This document shows positions 11,262 to 22,877 of a DNA stretch of 64,000 nt, in pieces. Each line of letters starts with the position of its first letter. Position 1 is the stretch's first letter. The notes beneath the pieces were generated by a model. The model was not told where the DNA came from, did not search any database, and saw nothing but the letters and a program-made list of their open reading frames with translations. Source of the DNA: Amblyomma americanum (lineage: Eukaryota > Arthropoda > Arachnida > Ixodida > Ixodidae); the NCBI RefSeq assembly GCF_052857255.1, contig NW_027526739.1:1-64000 (forward strand). Direction: 5' to 3'. A program made the position numbers and the translations under genes.

Positions 11262-13199
11262 GACGAGTATCACGTGGATACTTGTAAAACCGATGTGTTC
11301 AGATACAGCTCGTTTTGGTATAAAACAGCTTGTTTCGTTGTTTCAAGCAAGAATACATGCTTTTCGGGCAGTTAGAGAAGAAAAAGTTTTGACGCGTATT
11401 AGAGAGACACTTGTAAAACCGATGTGTTGTGATTTAGCTCGTTTCGTTCTAAAACAACTTGTTTCGTTGTATTAAGCACGAATACATGCTTTTCGCGCAG
11501 TTATAAGAGAAAAAGTTTTGACGCGTATCAGAGGAACACTTGTAAAACCGATGTGTTGTGATTTAGCTCGTTTCGGTCTAAAACAGCTAGTTTCGTTGTA
11601 TTAAGCACGAATACATGCTTTTCGCGCAGTTATAAGAGAAAAAGTTTTGACGCGTATCAGAGGAACACTTGTAAAACCGGTGTGTTGGGATTTAGCTCGT
11701 TTCGGTCTAAAACAGCTAGTTTCGTTGTATTAAGCAAGAATACATGCTTTTCGCGCAGTTATAAGAGAAAAAGTTTTGACGCGTGTCACAGGGACACTTG
11801 TAAAACCGATGTGTTGTGATTTAGCTCGTTTCGGTCTAAAACAGCTTGTTTCGCTGTATTAAGCAAGAATACATGCTTTTCGCGCAGTTATAAGAGAAAA
11901 AATTTTGACGCGTGTCACAGGGACACTTGTAAAACCGATGTGTTCAGATTTAGCTCGTTTCGGTCTAAAACAGCTTGTTTCGTTGATTTAAGCACGAATA
12001 CATGCTTTACGCGCAGTTATAGAAGAAAAAGTTTTGACGCGTATTAGAGAGACACTTGTAAAACCGATGTGTTGTGATTTAGCTCGTTTCGGTCTAAAAC
12101 AGCTTGTTTCGCTGTATTAAGCAGGAATGCATGCTTTTCGCGCAGTTATAAGAGAAAAAGATTTAAAGGCGTGTCACAGGGACACTTGTAAAACCGATGT
12201 GTTCAGATTTACCTCGTTTCGGTCTAAAACAGCTTGTTTCGTTGGACTAAGCACGAATACATGCTTTTCGCGCAGTTATAGGAGAAAAAGTTTTGACGCG
12301 TGTCACAGGGAAACTTGTAAAACCGATGTGCTCAGATTAAGCTCGTTTCGGTCTAAAACAGCTTGTTTCGTTGTATTAAGCACGAATACATGCTTTACGC
12401 GCAGTTATAGAAGAAAAAGTTTTGACGCGTATTAGAGAGACACTTGTAAAACCGATGTGTTGTGATTTAACTCGTTTCGGTCCAAAACAGCTTGTTTCGT
12501 TGTATTAAGCACGAATACATGCTTTTCGCGCAGTTATAAGAGAAAAAGTTTTGACGCGTATCAGAGGAACACTTGTAAAACCGATGTGTGGTGATTTAGC
12601 TCGTTTCGGTCTAAAACAGCTTGTTTCGTCGTATTAAGCACGAATACAAGCTTTTCGCGCAGTTATAACAGAAAAAGTTTAGACGCGTATCAGAGGAATA
12701 CTTGTAAAACCGATGTGTTGTGATTTAGCTCGTTTCGGTCTAAAACAGCTTGTTTCGTTGTATTAAGCAAGAATACATGCTTTTCGCGCAGTTATAAGAG
12801 AAAAAATTTTGACGCGTGTCACAGGGACACTTGTAAAACCGATGTGTTCAGATTTAGCTCGTTTCGGTCTAAAACAGCTTGTTTCGTTGATTTAAGCACC
12901 AATACATGCTTTACGCGCAGCTATAGAAGAAAAAGTTTTGACGCGTATTAGAGAGACACTTGTAAAACCGATGTGTTGTGATTTAGCTCGTTTCGGTCTA
13001 AAACAGCTTGTTTCGCTGTATTAAGCAGGAATACATGCTTTTCGCGCAGTTATAAGAGAAAAAGTTTTAAAGGCGTGTCACAGGGACACTTGTAAAACCG
13101 ATGTGTTCAGATTTACCTCGTTTCGGTCTAAAACAGCTTGTTTCGTTGGACTAAGCACGAATACATGCTTTTCGCGCAGTTATAAGAGAAAAAAGTTTT
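11262..13199 (+). repeat. Higher-order block, 15 monomers
   Basis: Type order: 5 3 1 11 7 2 3 4 12 3 10 6 2 3 4 (1,938 bp). It equals the 28-mer order of the 3696 block with the internal 9-to-1 stretch missing, as expected if an unequal exchange joined the two type-1-to-type-11 junctions. GAATGCATGC near 12126 and ACAAGCTTTTC near 12647 are private single-base variants. Confidence 0.87.
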
Positions 13200-15135
13200 G
13201 ACGAGTATCACGTGGATACTTGTAAAACCGATGTGTTCAGATACAGCTCGTTTTGGTATAAAACAGCTTGTTTCGTTGTTTCAAGCAAGAATACATGCTT
13301 TTCGGGCAGTTAGAGAAGAAAAAGTTTTGACGCGTATTAGAGAGACACTTGTAAAACCGATGTGTTGTGATTTAGCTCGTTTCGTTCTAAAACAACTTGT
13401 TTCGTTGTATTAAGCACGAATACATGCTTTTCGCGCAGTTATAAGAGAAAAAGTTTTGACGCGTATCAGAGGAACACTTGTAAAACCGATGTGTTGTGAT
13501 TTAGCTCGTTTCGGTCTAAAACAGCTAGTTTCGTTGTATTAAGCACGAATACATGCTTTTCGCGCAGTTATAAGAGAAAAAGTTTTGACGCGTATCAGAG
13601 GAAAACTTGTAAAACCGATGTGTTGTGATTTAGCTCGTTTCGGTCTAAAACAGCTTGTTTCGCTGTATTAAGCAAGAATACATCCTTTTCGCGCAGTTAT
13701 AAGAGAAAAAGTTTTGACGCGTGTCACAGGGACACTTGTAAAACCGATGTGTTCAGATTTAACTCGTTTCGGTCTAAAACAGCTTGTTTCGCTGTATTAA
13801 ACAAGAATACATGCTTTTCGCGCAGTTATAAGAGAAAAAATTTTGACGCGTGTCATAGGGACACTTGTAAAACCGATGTGTTCAGATTTAGCTCGTTTCG
13901 GTCTAAAACAGCTTGTTTCGTTGATTTAAGCACGAATACATGCTTTACGCGCAGTTATGGAAGAAAAAGTTTTGACGCGTATTAGAGAGACACTTGTAAA
14001 ACCGATGTGTTGTTTTTTAGCTCGTTTCGGTCTAAAACAGCTTGTTTCGTTTTATTAAGCACGAATACATGCTTTTCGCGCAGTTATAAGAGAAAAAGTT
14101 TTGACGCGTATCAGAGGAACACTTGTAAAACCGATGTGTTGTGATTTAGCTCGTTTCGGTCTAAAACAGCTTGTTTCGTTGTATTAAGCACGAATACATG
14201 CGTTTCGCGCAGTTATAAGAGAAAACGTTTTGACGCGTATCAGAGGAAAACTTGTAAAACCGATGTGTTGTGATTTAGCTCGTTTCGGTCTAAAACAGCT
14301 TGTTTCGCTGTATTAAGCAAGAATACATCCTTTTCGCGCAGTTATAAGAGAAAAAGTTTTGACGCGTGTCACAGGGACACTTGTAAAACCGATGTGTTCA
14401 GATTTAGCTCGTTTCGGTCTAAAACAGCTTGTTTCGTTGTATTAAGCACGAATACATGCTTTTCGCTTAGTTATAAGAGAAAATTTTTAAAGGCATGTCA
14501 CAGGGACACTTGTAAAACCGATATGTTCAGATTTACCTCGTTTCGGTTTAAAACAGCTTGTTTCGTTGGACTAAGCACGAATACATGCTTTTCGCGCAGT
14601 TATAAGAGAAAAAGTTTTGACGCGTATCAGAGGAACACTTGTAAAACCGGTGTGTTGTGATTTAGCTCGTTTCGGTCTAAAACAGCTAGTTTCGCTGTAT
14701 TAAGCAAGAATACATGCTTTTCGCGCAGTTATAAGAGAAAAAATTTTGACGCGTGTCACAGGGACACTTGTAAAACCGATATGTTCAGATTTAGCTCGTT
14801 TCGGTCTAAAACAGCTTGTTTCGTTGATTTAGGCACGAATACATGCTTTACGCGCAGTTATAGAAGAAAAAGTTTTGACGCTTATTAGAGAGACACTTGT
14901 AAAACCGATGTGTTGTGATTTAGCTCGTTTCCGTCTAAAACAGCTTGTTTCGCTGTATTAAGCAGGAATACATGCTTTTCGCGCAGTTATAAGAGAAAAA
15001 GTTTTAAGGCGTGTCACAGGGACACTTGTAAAACCGATGTGTTCAGATTTACCTCGTTTCGGTCTAAAACAGCTTGTTTCGTTGGACTAAGCACGAATAC
15101 ATGCTTTTCGCGCAGTTATAAGAGAAAAAAGTTTT
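13200..15135 (+). repeat. Higher-order block, 15 monomers
   Basis: Type order: 5 3 1 9 8 2 3m 1 9 8 4 11 2 3 4 (1,936 bp). It has the same monomer count as the preceding block but a different composition: types 7, 10, 6 and 12 are absent and 3m (TTGTTTTTTAG, near 14010) is present. The 1 9 8 4 11 2 3 4 ending, with CATGCGTTTCG, TTTCGCTTAG and ATATGTTCAG variants, is shared with blocks 15136 and 19653. Confidence 0.87.
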
Positions 15136-16037
15136 GACGAGTATCACGTGGATACTTGTAAAACCGATGTGTTCAGATACAGCTCGTTTTGGTATAAAAC
15201 AGCTTGTTTCGTTGTTTCAAGCAAGAATACATGCTTTTCGGGCAGTTAGAGAAGAAAAAGTTTTGACGCGTATTAGAGAGACACTTGTAAAACCGATGTG
15301 TTGTGATTTAGCTCGTTTCGTTCTAAAACAACTTGTTTCGTTGTATTAAGCACGAATACATGCTTTTCGCGCAGTTATAAGAGAAAAAGTTTTGACGCGT
15401 ATCAGAGGAACACTTGTAAAACCGATGTGTTGTGATTTAGCTCGTTTCGGTCTAAAACAGCTAGTTTCGTTGTATTAAGCACGAATACATGCTTTTCGCG
15501 CAGTTATAAGAGAAAAAGTTTTGACGCGTATCAGAGGAAAACTTGTAAAACCGATGTGTTGTGATTTAGCTCGTTTCGGTCTAAAACAGCTTGTTTCGCT
15601 GTATTAAGCAAGAATACATGCTTTTCGCGCAGTTATAGGAGAAAAAGTTTTGACGCGTATCAGAGGAACACTTGTAAAACCGATGTGTTGTGATTTAGCT
15701 CGTTTCGGTCTAAAACTGCTTGTTTCGTTGTATTAAGCACGAATACATGCTTTTCGCGCAGTTATAAGAGAAAAAGTTTTGACGCGTATCAGAGGAACAC
15801 TTGTAAAACCGGTGTGTTGTGATTTAGCTCGTTTCGGTCTAAAACAGCTAGTTTCGTTGTATTAAGCAAGAATACATGCTTTTCGCGCAGTTATAAGAGA
15901 AAAAGTTTTGACGCGTGTCACAGGGACACTTGTAAAACCGATGTGTTGTGATTTAGCTCGTTTCGGTCTAAAACAGCTTGTTTCGCTGTATTAAGCAAGA
16001 TACATGCTTTTCGCGCAGTTATAAGAGAAAAAATTTT

Positions 16038-17328
16038 GACGCGTGTCACAGGGACACTTGTAAAACCGATGTGTTCAGATTTAGCTCGTTTCGGTCTAAA
16101 ACAGCTTGTTTCGTTGATTTAAGCACGAATACATGCTTTACGCGCAGTTATAGAAGAAAAAGTTTTGACGCGTATTAGAGAGACACTTGTAAAACCGATG
16201 TGTTGTGATTTAGCTCGTTTCGGTCTAAAACAGCTTGTTTCGCTGTATTAAGCAGGAATACATGCTTTTCGCGCAGTTATAAGAGAAAAAGATTTAAAGG
16301 CGTGTCACAGGGACACTTGTAAAACCGATGTGTTCAGATTTACCTCGTTTCGGTCTAAAACAGCTTGTTTCGTTGGACTAAGCACGAATACATGCTTTTC
16401 GCGCAGTTATAGGAGAAAACGTTTTGACGCGTGTCACAGGGAAACTTGTAAAACCGATGTGCTCAGATTAAGCTCGTTTCGGTCTAAAACAGCTTGTTTC
16501 GTTGTATTAAGCACGAATACATGCTTTACGCGCAGTTATAGAAGAAAAAGTTTTGACGCGTATTAGAGAGACACTTGTAAAACCGATGTGTTGTGATTTA
16601 ACTCGTTTCGGTCCAAAACAGCTTGTTTCGTTGTATTAAGCACGAATACATGCTTTTCGCGCAGTTATAAGAGAAAAAGTTTTGACGCGTATCAGAGGAA
16701 CACTTGTAAAACCGATGTGTGGTGATTTAGCTCGTTTCGGTCTAAAACAGCTTGTTTCGTCGTATTAAGCACGAATACATGCTTTTCGCGCAGTTATAAC
16801 AGAAAAAGTTTAGACGCGTATCAGAGGAATACTTGTAAAACCGATGTGTTGTGATTTAGCTCGTTTCGGTCTAAAACAGCTTGTTTCGTTGTATTAAGCA
16901 AGAATACATGCTTTTTCCGCAGTTATAAGAGAAAAAGTTTTGACGCGTATCAGAGGAACACTTGTAAAACCGATGTGTTGTGATTTAGCTCGTTTCGGTC
17001 TAAAACAGCTTGTTTCGCTGTATTAAACAAGAATACATGCTTTTCGCGCAGTTATAAGAGAAAAAATTTTGACGCGTGTCATAGGGACACTTGTAAAACC
17101 GATGTGTTCAGATTTAGCTCGTTTCGGTCTAAAACAGCTTGTTTCGTTGATTTAAGCACGAATACATGCTTTACGCGCAGTTATGGAAGAAAAAGTTTTG
17201 ACGCGTATTAGAGAGACACTTGTAAAACCGATGTGTTGTTTTTTAGCTCGTTTCGGTCTAAAACAGCTTGTTTCGTTTTATTAAGCACGAATACATGCTT
17301 TTCGCGCAGTTATAAGAGAAAAAATTTT
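16038..17328 (+). repeat. Tandem 10-mer duplication, copy 1
   Basis: Ten monomers, 2 3 4 12 3 10 6 1 2 3m, 1,291 bp, are followed directly by a second copy with the same order. This copy carries AAAACGTTTTGAC at the start of its type-12 monomer (near 16428). Confidence 0.92.
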
Positions 17329-18619
17329 GACGCGTGTCACAGGGACACTTGTAAAACCGATGTGTTCAGATTTAGCTCGTTTCGGTCTAAAACAGCTTGT
17401 TTCGTTGATTTAAGCACGAATACATGCTTTACGCGCAGTTATAGAAGAAAAAGTTTTGACGCGTATTAGAGAGACACTTGTAAAACCGATGTGTTGTGAT
17501 TTAGCTCGTTTCGGTCTAAAACAGCTTGTTTCGCTGTAATAAGCAGGAATACATGCTTTTCGCGCAGTTATAAGAGAAAAAGATTTAAAGGCGTGTCACA
17601 GGGACACTTGTAAAACCGATGTGTTCAGATTTACCTCGTTTCGGTCTAAAACAGCTTGTTTCGTTGGACTAAGCACGAATACATGCTTTTCGCGCAGTTA
17701 TAGGAGAAAAAGTTTTGACGCGTGTCACAGGGAAACTTGTAAAACCGATGTGCTCAGATTAGGCTCGTTTCGGTCTAAAACAGCTTGTTTCGTTGTATTA
17801 AGCACGAATACATGCTTTACGCGCAGTTATAGAAGAAAAAGTTTTGACGCGTATTAGAGAGACACTTGTAAAACCGATGTGTTGTGATTTAACTCGTTTC
17901 GGTCCAAAACAGCTTGTTTCGTTGTATTAAGCACGAATACATGCTTTTCGCGCAGTTATAAGAGAAAAAGTTTTGACGCGTATCAGAGGAACACTTGTAA
18001 AACCGATGTGTGGTGATTTAGCTCGTTTCGGTCTAAAACAGCTTGTTTCGTCGTATTAAGCACGAATACATGCTTTTCGCGCAGTTATAACAGAAAAAGT
18101 TTAGACGCGTATCAGAGGAATACTTGTAAAACCGATGTGTTGTGATTTAGCTCGTTTCGGTCTAAAACAGCTTGTTTCGTTGTATTAAGCAAGAATACAT
18201 GCTTTTTCCGCAGTTATAAGAGAAAAAGTTTTGACGCGTATCAGAGGAACACTTGTAAAACCGATGTGTTGTGATTTAGCTCGTTTCGGTCTAAAACAGC
18301 TTGTTTCGCTGTATTAAACAAGAATACATGCTTTTCGCGCAGTTATAAGAGAAAAAATTTTGACGCGTGTCATAGGGACACTTGTAAAACCGATGTGTTC
18401 AGATTTAGCTCGTTTCGGTCTAAAACAGCTTGTTTCGTTGATTTAAGCACGAATACATGCTTTACGCGCAGTTATGGAAGAAAAAGTTTTGACGCGTATT
18501 AGAGAGACACTTGTAAAACCGATGTGTTGTTTTTTAGCTCGTTTCGGTCTAAAACAGCTTGTTTCGTTTTATTAAGCACGAATACATGCTTTTCGCGCAG
18601 TTATAAGAGAAAAAGTTTT
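17329..18619 (+). repeat. Tandem 10-mer duplication, copy 2
   Basis: Same ten monomers and the same 1,291-bp length as copy 1. Differences noticed by eye are few: GCTGTAATAAG in its first type 3, ATTAGGCTCG in its type 12, and AAAAAG rather than AAAACG before that type 12. Few differences suggest a recent duplication. Confidence 0.92.
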
Positions 18620-19652
18620 GACGCGTATCAGAGGAACACTTGTAAAACCGATGTGTTGTGATTTAGCTCGTTTCGGTCTAAAACAGCTTGTTTCGTTGTA
18701 TTAAGCACGAATACATGCGTTTCGCGCAGTTATAAGAGAAAACGTTTTGACGCGTATCAGAGGAAAACTTGTAAAACCGATGTGTTGTGATTTAGCTCGT
18801 TTCGGTCTAAAACAGCTTGTTTCGCTGTATTAAGCAAGAATACATCTTTTTCGCGCAGTTATAAGAGAAAAAGTTTTGACGCGTGTCACAGGGACACTTG
18901 TAAAACCGATGTGTTCAGATTTAGCTCGTTTCGGTCTAAAACAGCTTGTTTCGTTGTATTAAGCACGAATACATGCTTTTCGCTTAGTTATAAGAGAAAA
19001 TTTTTAAAGGCATGTCACAGGGACACTTGTAAAACCGATATGTTCAGATTTACCTCGTTTCGGTTTAAAACAGCTTGTTTCGTTGGACTAAGCACGAATA
19101 CATGCTTTTCGCGCAGTTATAAGAGAAAAAGTTTTGACGCGTATCAGAGGAACACTTGTAAAACCGGTGTGTTGTGATTTAGCTCGTTTCGGTCTAAAAC
19201 AGCTAGTTTCGCTGTATTAAGCAAGAATACATGCTTTTCGCGCAGTTATAAGAGAAAAAATTTTGACGCGTGTCACAGGGACACTTGTAAAACCGATATG
19301 TTCAGATTTAGCTCGTTTCGGTCTAAAACAGCTTGTTTCGTTGATTTAGGCACGAATACATGCTTTACGCGCAGTTATAGAAGAAAAAGTTTTGACGCTT
19401 ATTAGAGAGACACTTGTAAAACCGATGTGTTGTGATTTAGCTCGTTTCCGTCTAAAACAGCTTGTTTCGCTGTATTAAGCAGGAATACATGCTTTTCGCG
19501 CAGTTATAAGAGAAAAAGTTTTAAGGCGTGTCACAGGGACACTTGTAAAACCGATGTGTTCAGATTTACCTCGTTTCGGTCTAAAACAGCTTGTTTCGTT
19601 GGACTAAGCACGAATACATGCTTTTCGCGCAGTTATAAGAGAAAAAAGTTTT

Positions 19653-22600
19653 GACGAGTATCACGTGGATGCTTGTAAAACCGATGTGTTCAGATACAGC
19701 TCGTTTTGGTATAAAACAGCTTGTTTCGTTGTTTCAAGCAAGAATACATGCTTTTCGGGCAGTTAGAGAAGAAAAAGTTTTGACGCGTATTAGAGAGACA
19801 CTTGTAAAACCGATGTGTTGTGATTTAGCTCGTTTCGTTCTAAAACAACTTGTTTCGTTGTATTAAGCACGAATACATGCTTTTCGCGCAGTTATAAGAG
19901 AAAAAGTTTTGACGCGTATCAGAGGAACACTTGTAAAACCGATGTGTTGTGATTTAGCTCGTTTCGGTCTAAAACAGCTAGTTTCGTTGTATTAAGCACG
20001 AATACATGCTTTTCGCGCAGTTATAAGAGAAAAAGTTTTGACGCGTATCAGAGGAAAACTTGTAAAACCGATGTGTTGTGATTTAGCTCGTTTCGGTCTA
20101 AAACAGCTTGTTTCGCTGTATTAAGCAAGAATACATGCTTTTCGCGCAGTTATAGGAGAAAAAGTTTTGACGCGTATCAGAGGAGCACTTGTAAAACCGA
20201 TGTGTTGTGATTTAGCTCGTTTCGGTCTAAAACTGCTTGTTTCGTTGTATTAAGCACGAATACATGCTTTTCGCGCAGTTATAAGAGAAAAAGTTTTGAC
20301 GCGTATCAGAGGAACACTTGTAAAACCGGTGTGTTGTGATTTAGCTCGTTTCGGTCTAAAACAGCTAGTTTCGTTGTATTAAGCAAGAATACATGCTTTT
20401 CGCGCAGTTATAAGAGAAAAAGTTTTGACGCGTGTCACAGGGACACTTGTAAAACCGATGTGTTGTGATTTAGCTCGTTTCGGTCTAAAACAGCTTGTTT
20501 CGCTGTATTAAGCAAGATACATGCTTTTCGCGCAGTTATAAGAGAAAAAATTTTGACGCGTGTCACAGGGACACTTGTAAAACCGATGTGTTCAGATTTA
20601 GCTCGTTTCGGTCTAAAACAGCTTGTTTCGTTGATTTAAGCACGAATACATGCTTTACGCGCAGTTATAGAAGAAAAAGTTTTGACGCGTATTAGAGAGA
20701 CACTTGTAAAACCGATGTGTTGTGATTTAGCTCGTTTCGGTCTAAAACAGCTTGTTTCGCTGTATTAAGCAGGAATACATGCTTTTCGCGCAGTTATAAG
20801 AGAAAAAATTTTGACGCGTGTCACAGGGACACTTGTAAAACCGATGTGTTCAGATTTACCTCGTTTCGGTCTAAAACAGCTTGTTTCGTTGGACTAAGCA
20901 CGAATACATGCTTTTCGCGCAGTTATAGGAGAAAAAGTTTTGACGCGTGTCACAGGGAAACTTGTAAAACCGATGTGCTCAGATTAAGCTCGTTTCGGTC
21001 TAAAACAGCTTGTTTCGTTGTATTAAGCACGAATACATGCTTTACGCGCAGTTATAGAAGAAAAAGTTTTGACGCGTATTAGAGAGACACTTGTAAAACC
21101 GATGTGTTGTGATTTAACTCGTTTCGGTCCAAAACAGCTTGTTTCGTTGTATTAAGCACGAATACATGCTTTTCGCGCAGTTATAAGAGAAAAAGTTTTG
21201 ACGCGTATCAGAGGAACACTTGTAAAACCGATGTGTGGTGATTTAGCTCGTTTCGGTCTAAAACAGCTTGTTTCGTCGTATTAAGCACGAATACATGCTT
21301 TTCGCGCAGTTATAACAGAAAAAGTTTAGACGCGTATCAGAGGAATACTTGTAAAACCGATGTGTTGTGATTTAGCTCGTTTCGGTCTAAAACAGCTTGT
21401 TTCGTTGTATTAAGCAAGAATACATGCTTTTTCCGCAGTTATAAGAGAAAAAGTTTTGACGCGTATCAGAGGAACACTTGTAAAACCGATGTGTTGTGAT
21501 TTAGCTCGTTTCGGTCTAAAACAGCTTGTTTCGCTGTATTAAACAAGAATACATGCTTTTCGCGCAGTTATAAGAGAAAAAATTTTGACGCGTGTCATAG
21601 GGACACTTGTAAAACCGATGTGTTCAGATTTAGCTCGTTTCGGTCTAAAACAGCTTGTTTCGTTGATTTAAGCACGAATACATGCTTTACGCGCAGTTAT
21701 GGAAGAAAAAGTTTTGACGCGTATTAGAGAGACACTTGTAAAACCGATGTGTTGTTTTTTAGCTCGTTTCGGTCTAAAACAGCTTGTTTCGTTTTATTAA
21801 GCACGAATACATGCTTTTCGCGCAGTTATAAGAGAAAAAGTTTTGACGCGTATCAGAGGAACACTTGTAAAACCGATGTGTTGTGATTTAGCTCGTTTCG
21901 GTCTAAAACAGCTTGTTTCGTTGTATTAAGCACGAATACATGCGTTTCGCGCAGTTATAAGAGAAAACGTTTTGACGCGTATCAGAGGAAAACTTGTAAA
22001 ACCGATGTGTTGTGATTTAGCTCGTTTCGGTCTAAAACAGCTTGTTTCGCTGTATTAAGCAAGAATACATCCTTTTCGCGCAGTTATAAGAGAAAAAGTT
22101 TTGACGCGTGTCACAGGGACACTTGTAAAACCGATGTGTTCAGATTTAGCTCGTTTCGGTCTAAAACAGCTTGTTTCGTTGTATTAAGCACGAATACATG
22201 CTTTTCGCTTAGTTATAAGAGAAAATTTTTAAAGGCATGTCACAGGGACACTTGTAAAACCGATATGTTCAGATTTACCTCGTTTCGGTTTAAAACAGCT
22301 TGTTTCGTTGGACTAAGCACGAATACATGCTTTTCGCGCAGTTATAAGAGAAAAAGTTTTGACGCGTATCAGAGGAACACTTGTAAAACAGGTGTGTTGT
22401 GATTTAGCTCGTTTCGGTCTAAAACAGCTAGTTTCGCTGTATTAAGCAAGAATACATGCTTTTCGCGCAGTTATAAGAGAAAAAATTTTGACGCGTGTCA
22501 CAGGGACACTTGTAAAACCGATATGTTCAGATTTAGCTCGTTTCGGTCTAAAACAGCTTGTTTCGTTGATTTAGGCACGAATGCATGCTTTACGCGCAGT

Positions 22601-22877
22601 TATAGAAGAAAAAGTTTTGACGCTTATTAGAGAGACACTTGTAAAACCGATGTGTTGTGATTTAGCTCGTTTCCGTCTAAAACAGCTTGTTTCGCTGTAT
22701 TAAGCAGGAATACATGCTTTTCGCGCAGTTATAAGAGAAAAAGTTTTAAGGCGTGTCACAGGGACACTTGTAAAACCGATGTGTTCAGATTTACCTCGTT
22801 TCGGTCTAAAACAGCTTGTTTCGTTGGACTAAGCACGAATACATGCTTTTCGCGCAGTTATAAGAGAAAAAAGTTTT
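19653..22877 (+). repeat. Higher-order block, 25 monomers
   Basis: Type order: 5 3 1 9 1 11 7 2 3 2/4 12 3 10 6 1 2 3m 1 9 8 4 11 2 3 4 (3,225 bp = 25 x 129). It is the unduplicated counterpart of the 15136 block. The 2/4 chimera at about 20813 has the type-2 head (AAAATTTTGACGCG) and the type-4 body (ACCTCG, GTTGGACTAAG). Private variants include GATGCTTG in its type 5 and AAAACAGGTGTG in its type 11 near 22387. Confidence 0.89.

Larger units (their letters stand above)
15136..19652 (+). repeat. Higher-order block, 35 monomers, with internal 10-mer duplication
   Basis: Type order: 5 3 1 9 1 11 7, then 2 3 4 12 3 10 6 1 2 3m twice in tandem, then 1 9 8 4 11 2 3 4. Length is 4,517 bp. Removing one copy of the repeated ten leaves the order of the next block (19653), which is 1,292 bp shorter. 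A one-base-short AAGCAAGATAC at about 16000 is shared with that block near 20515. Confidence 0.9.
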
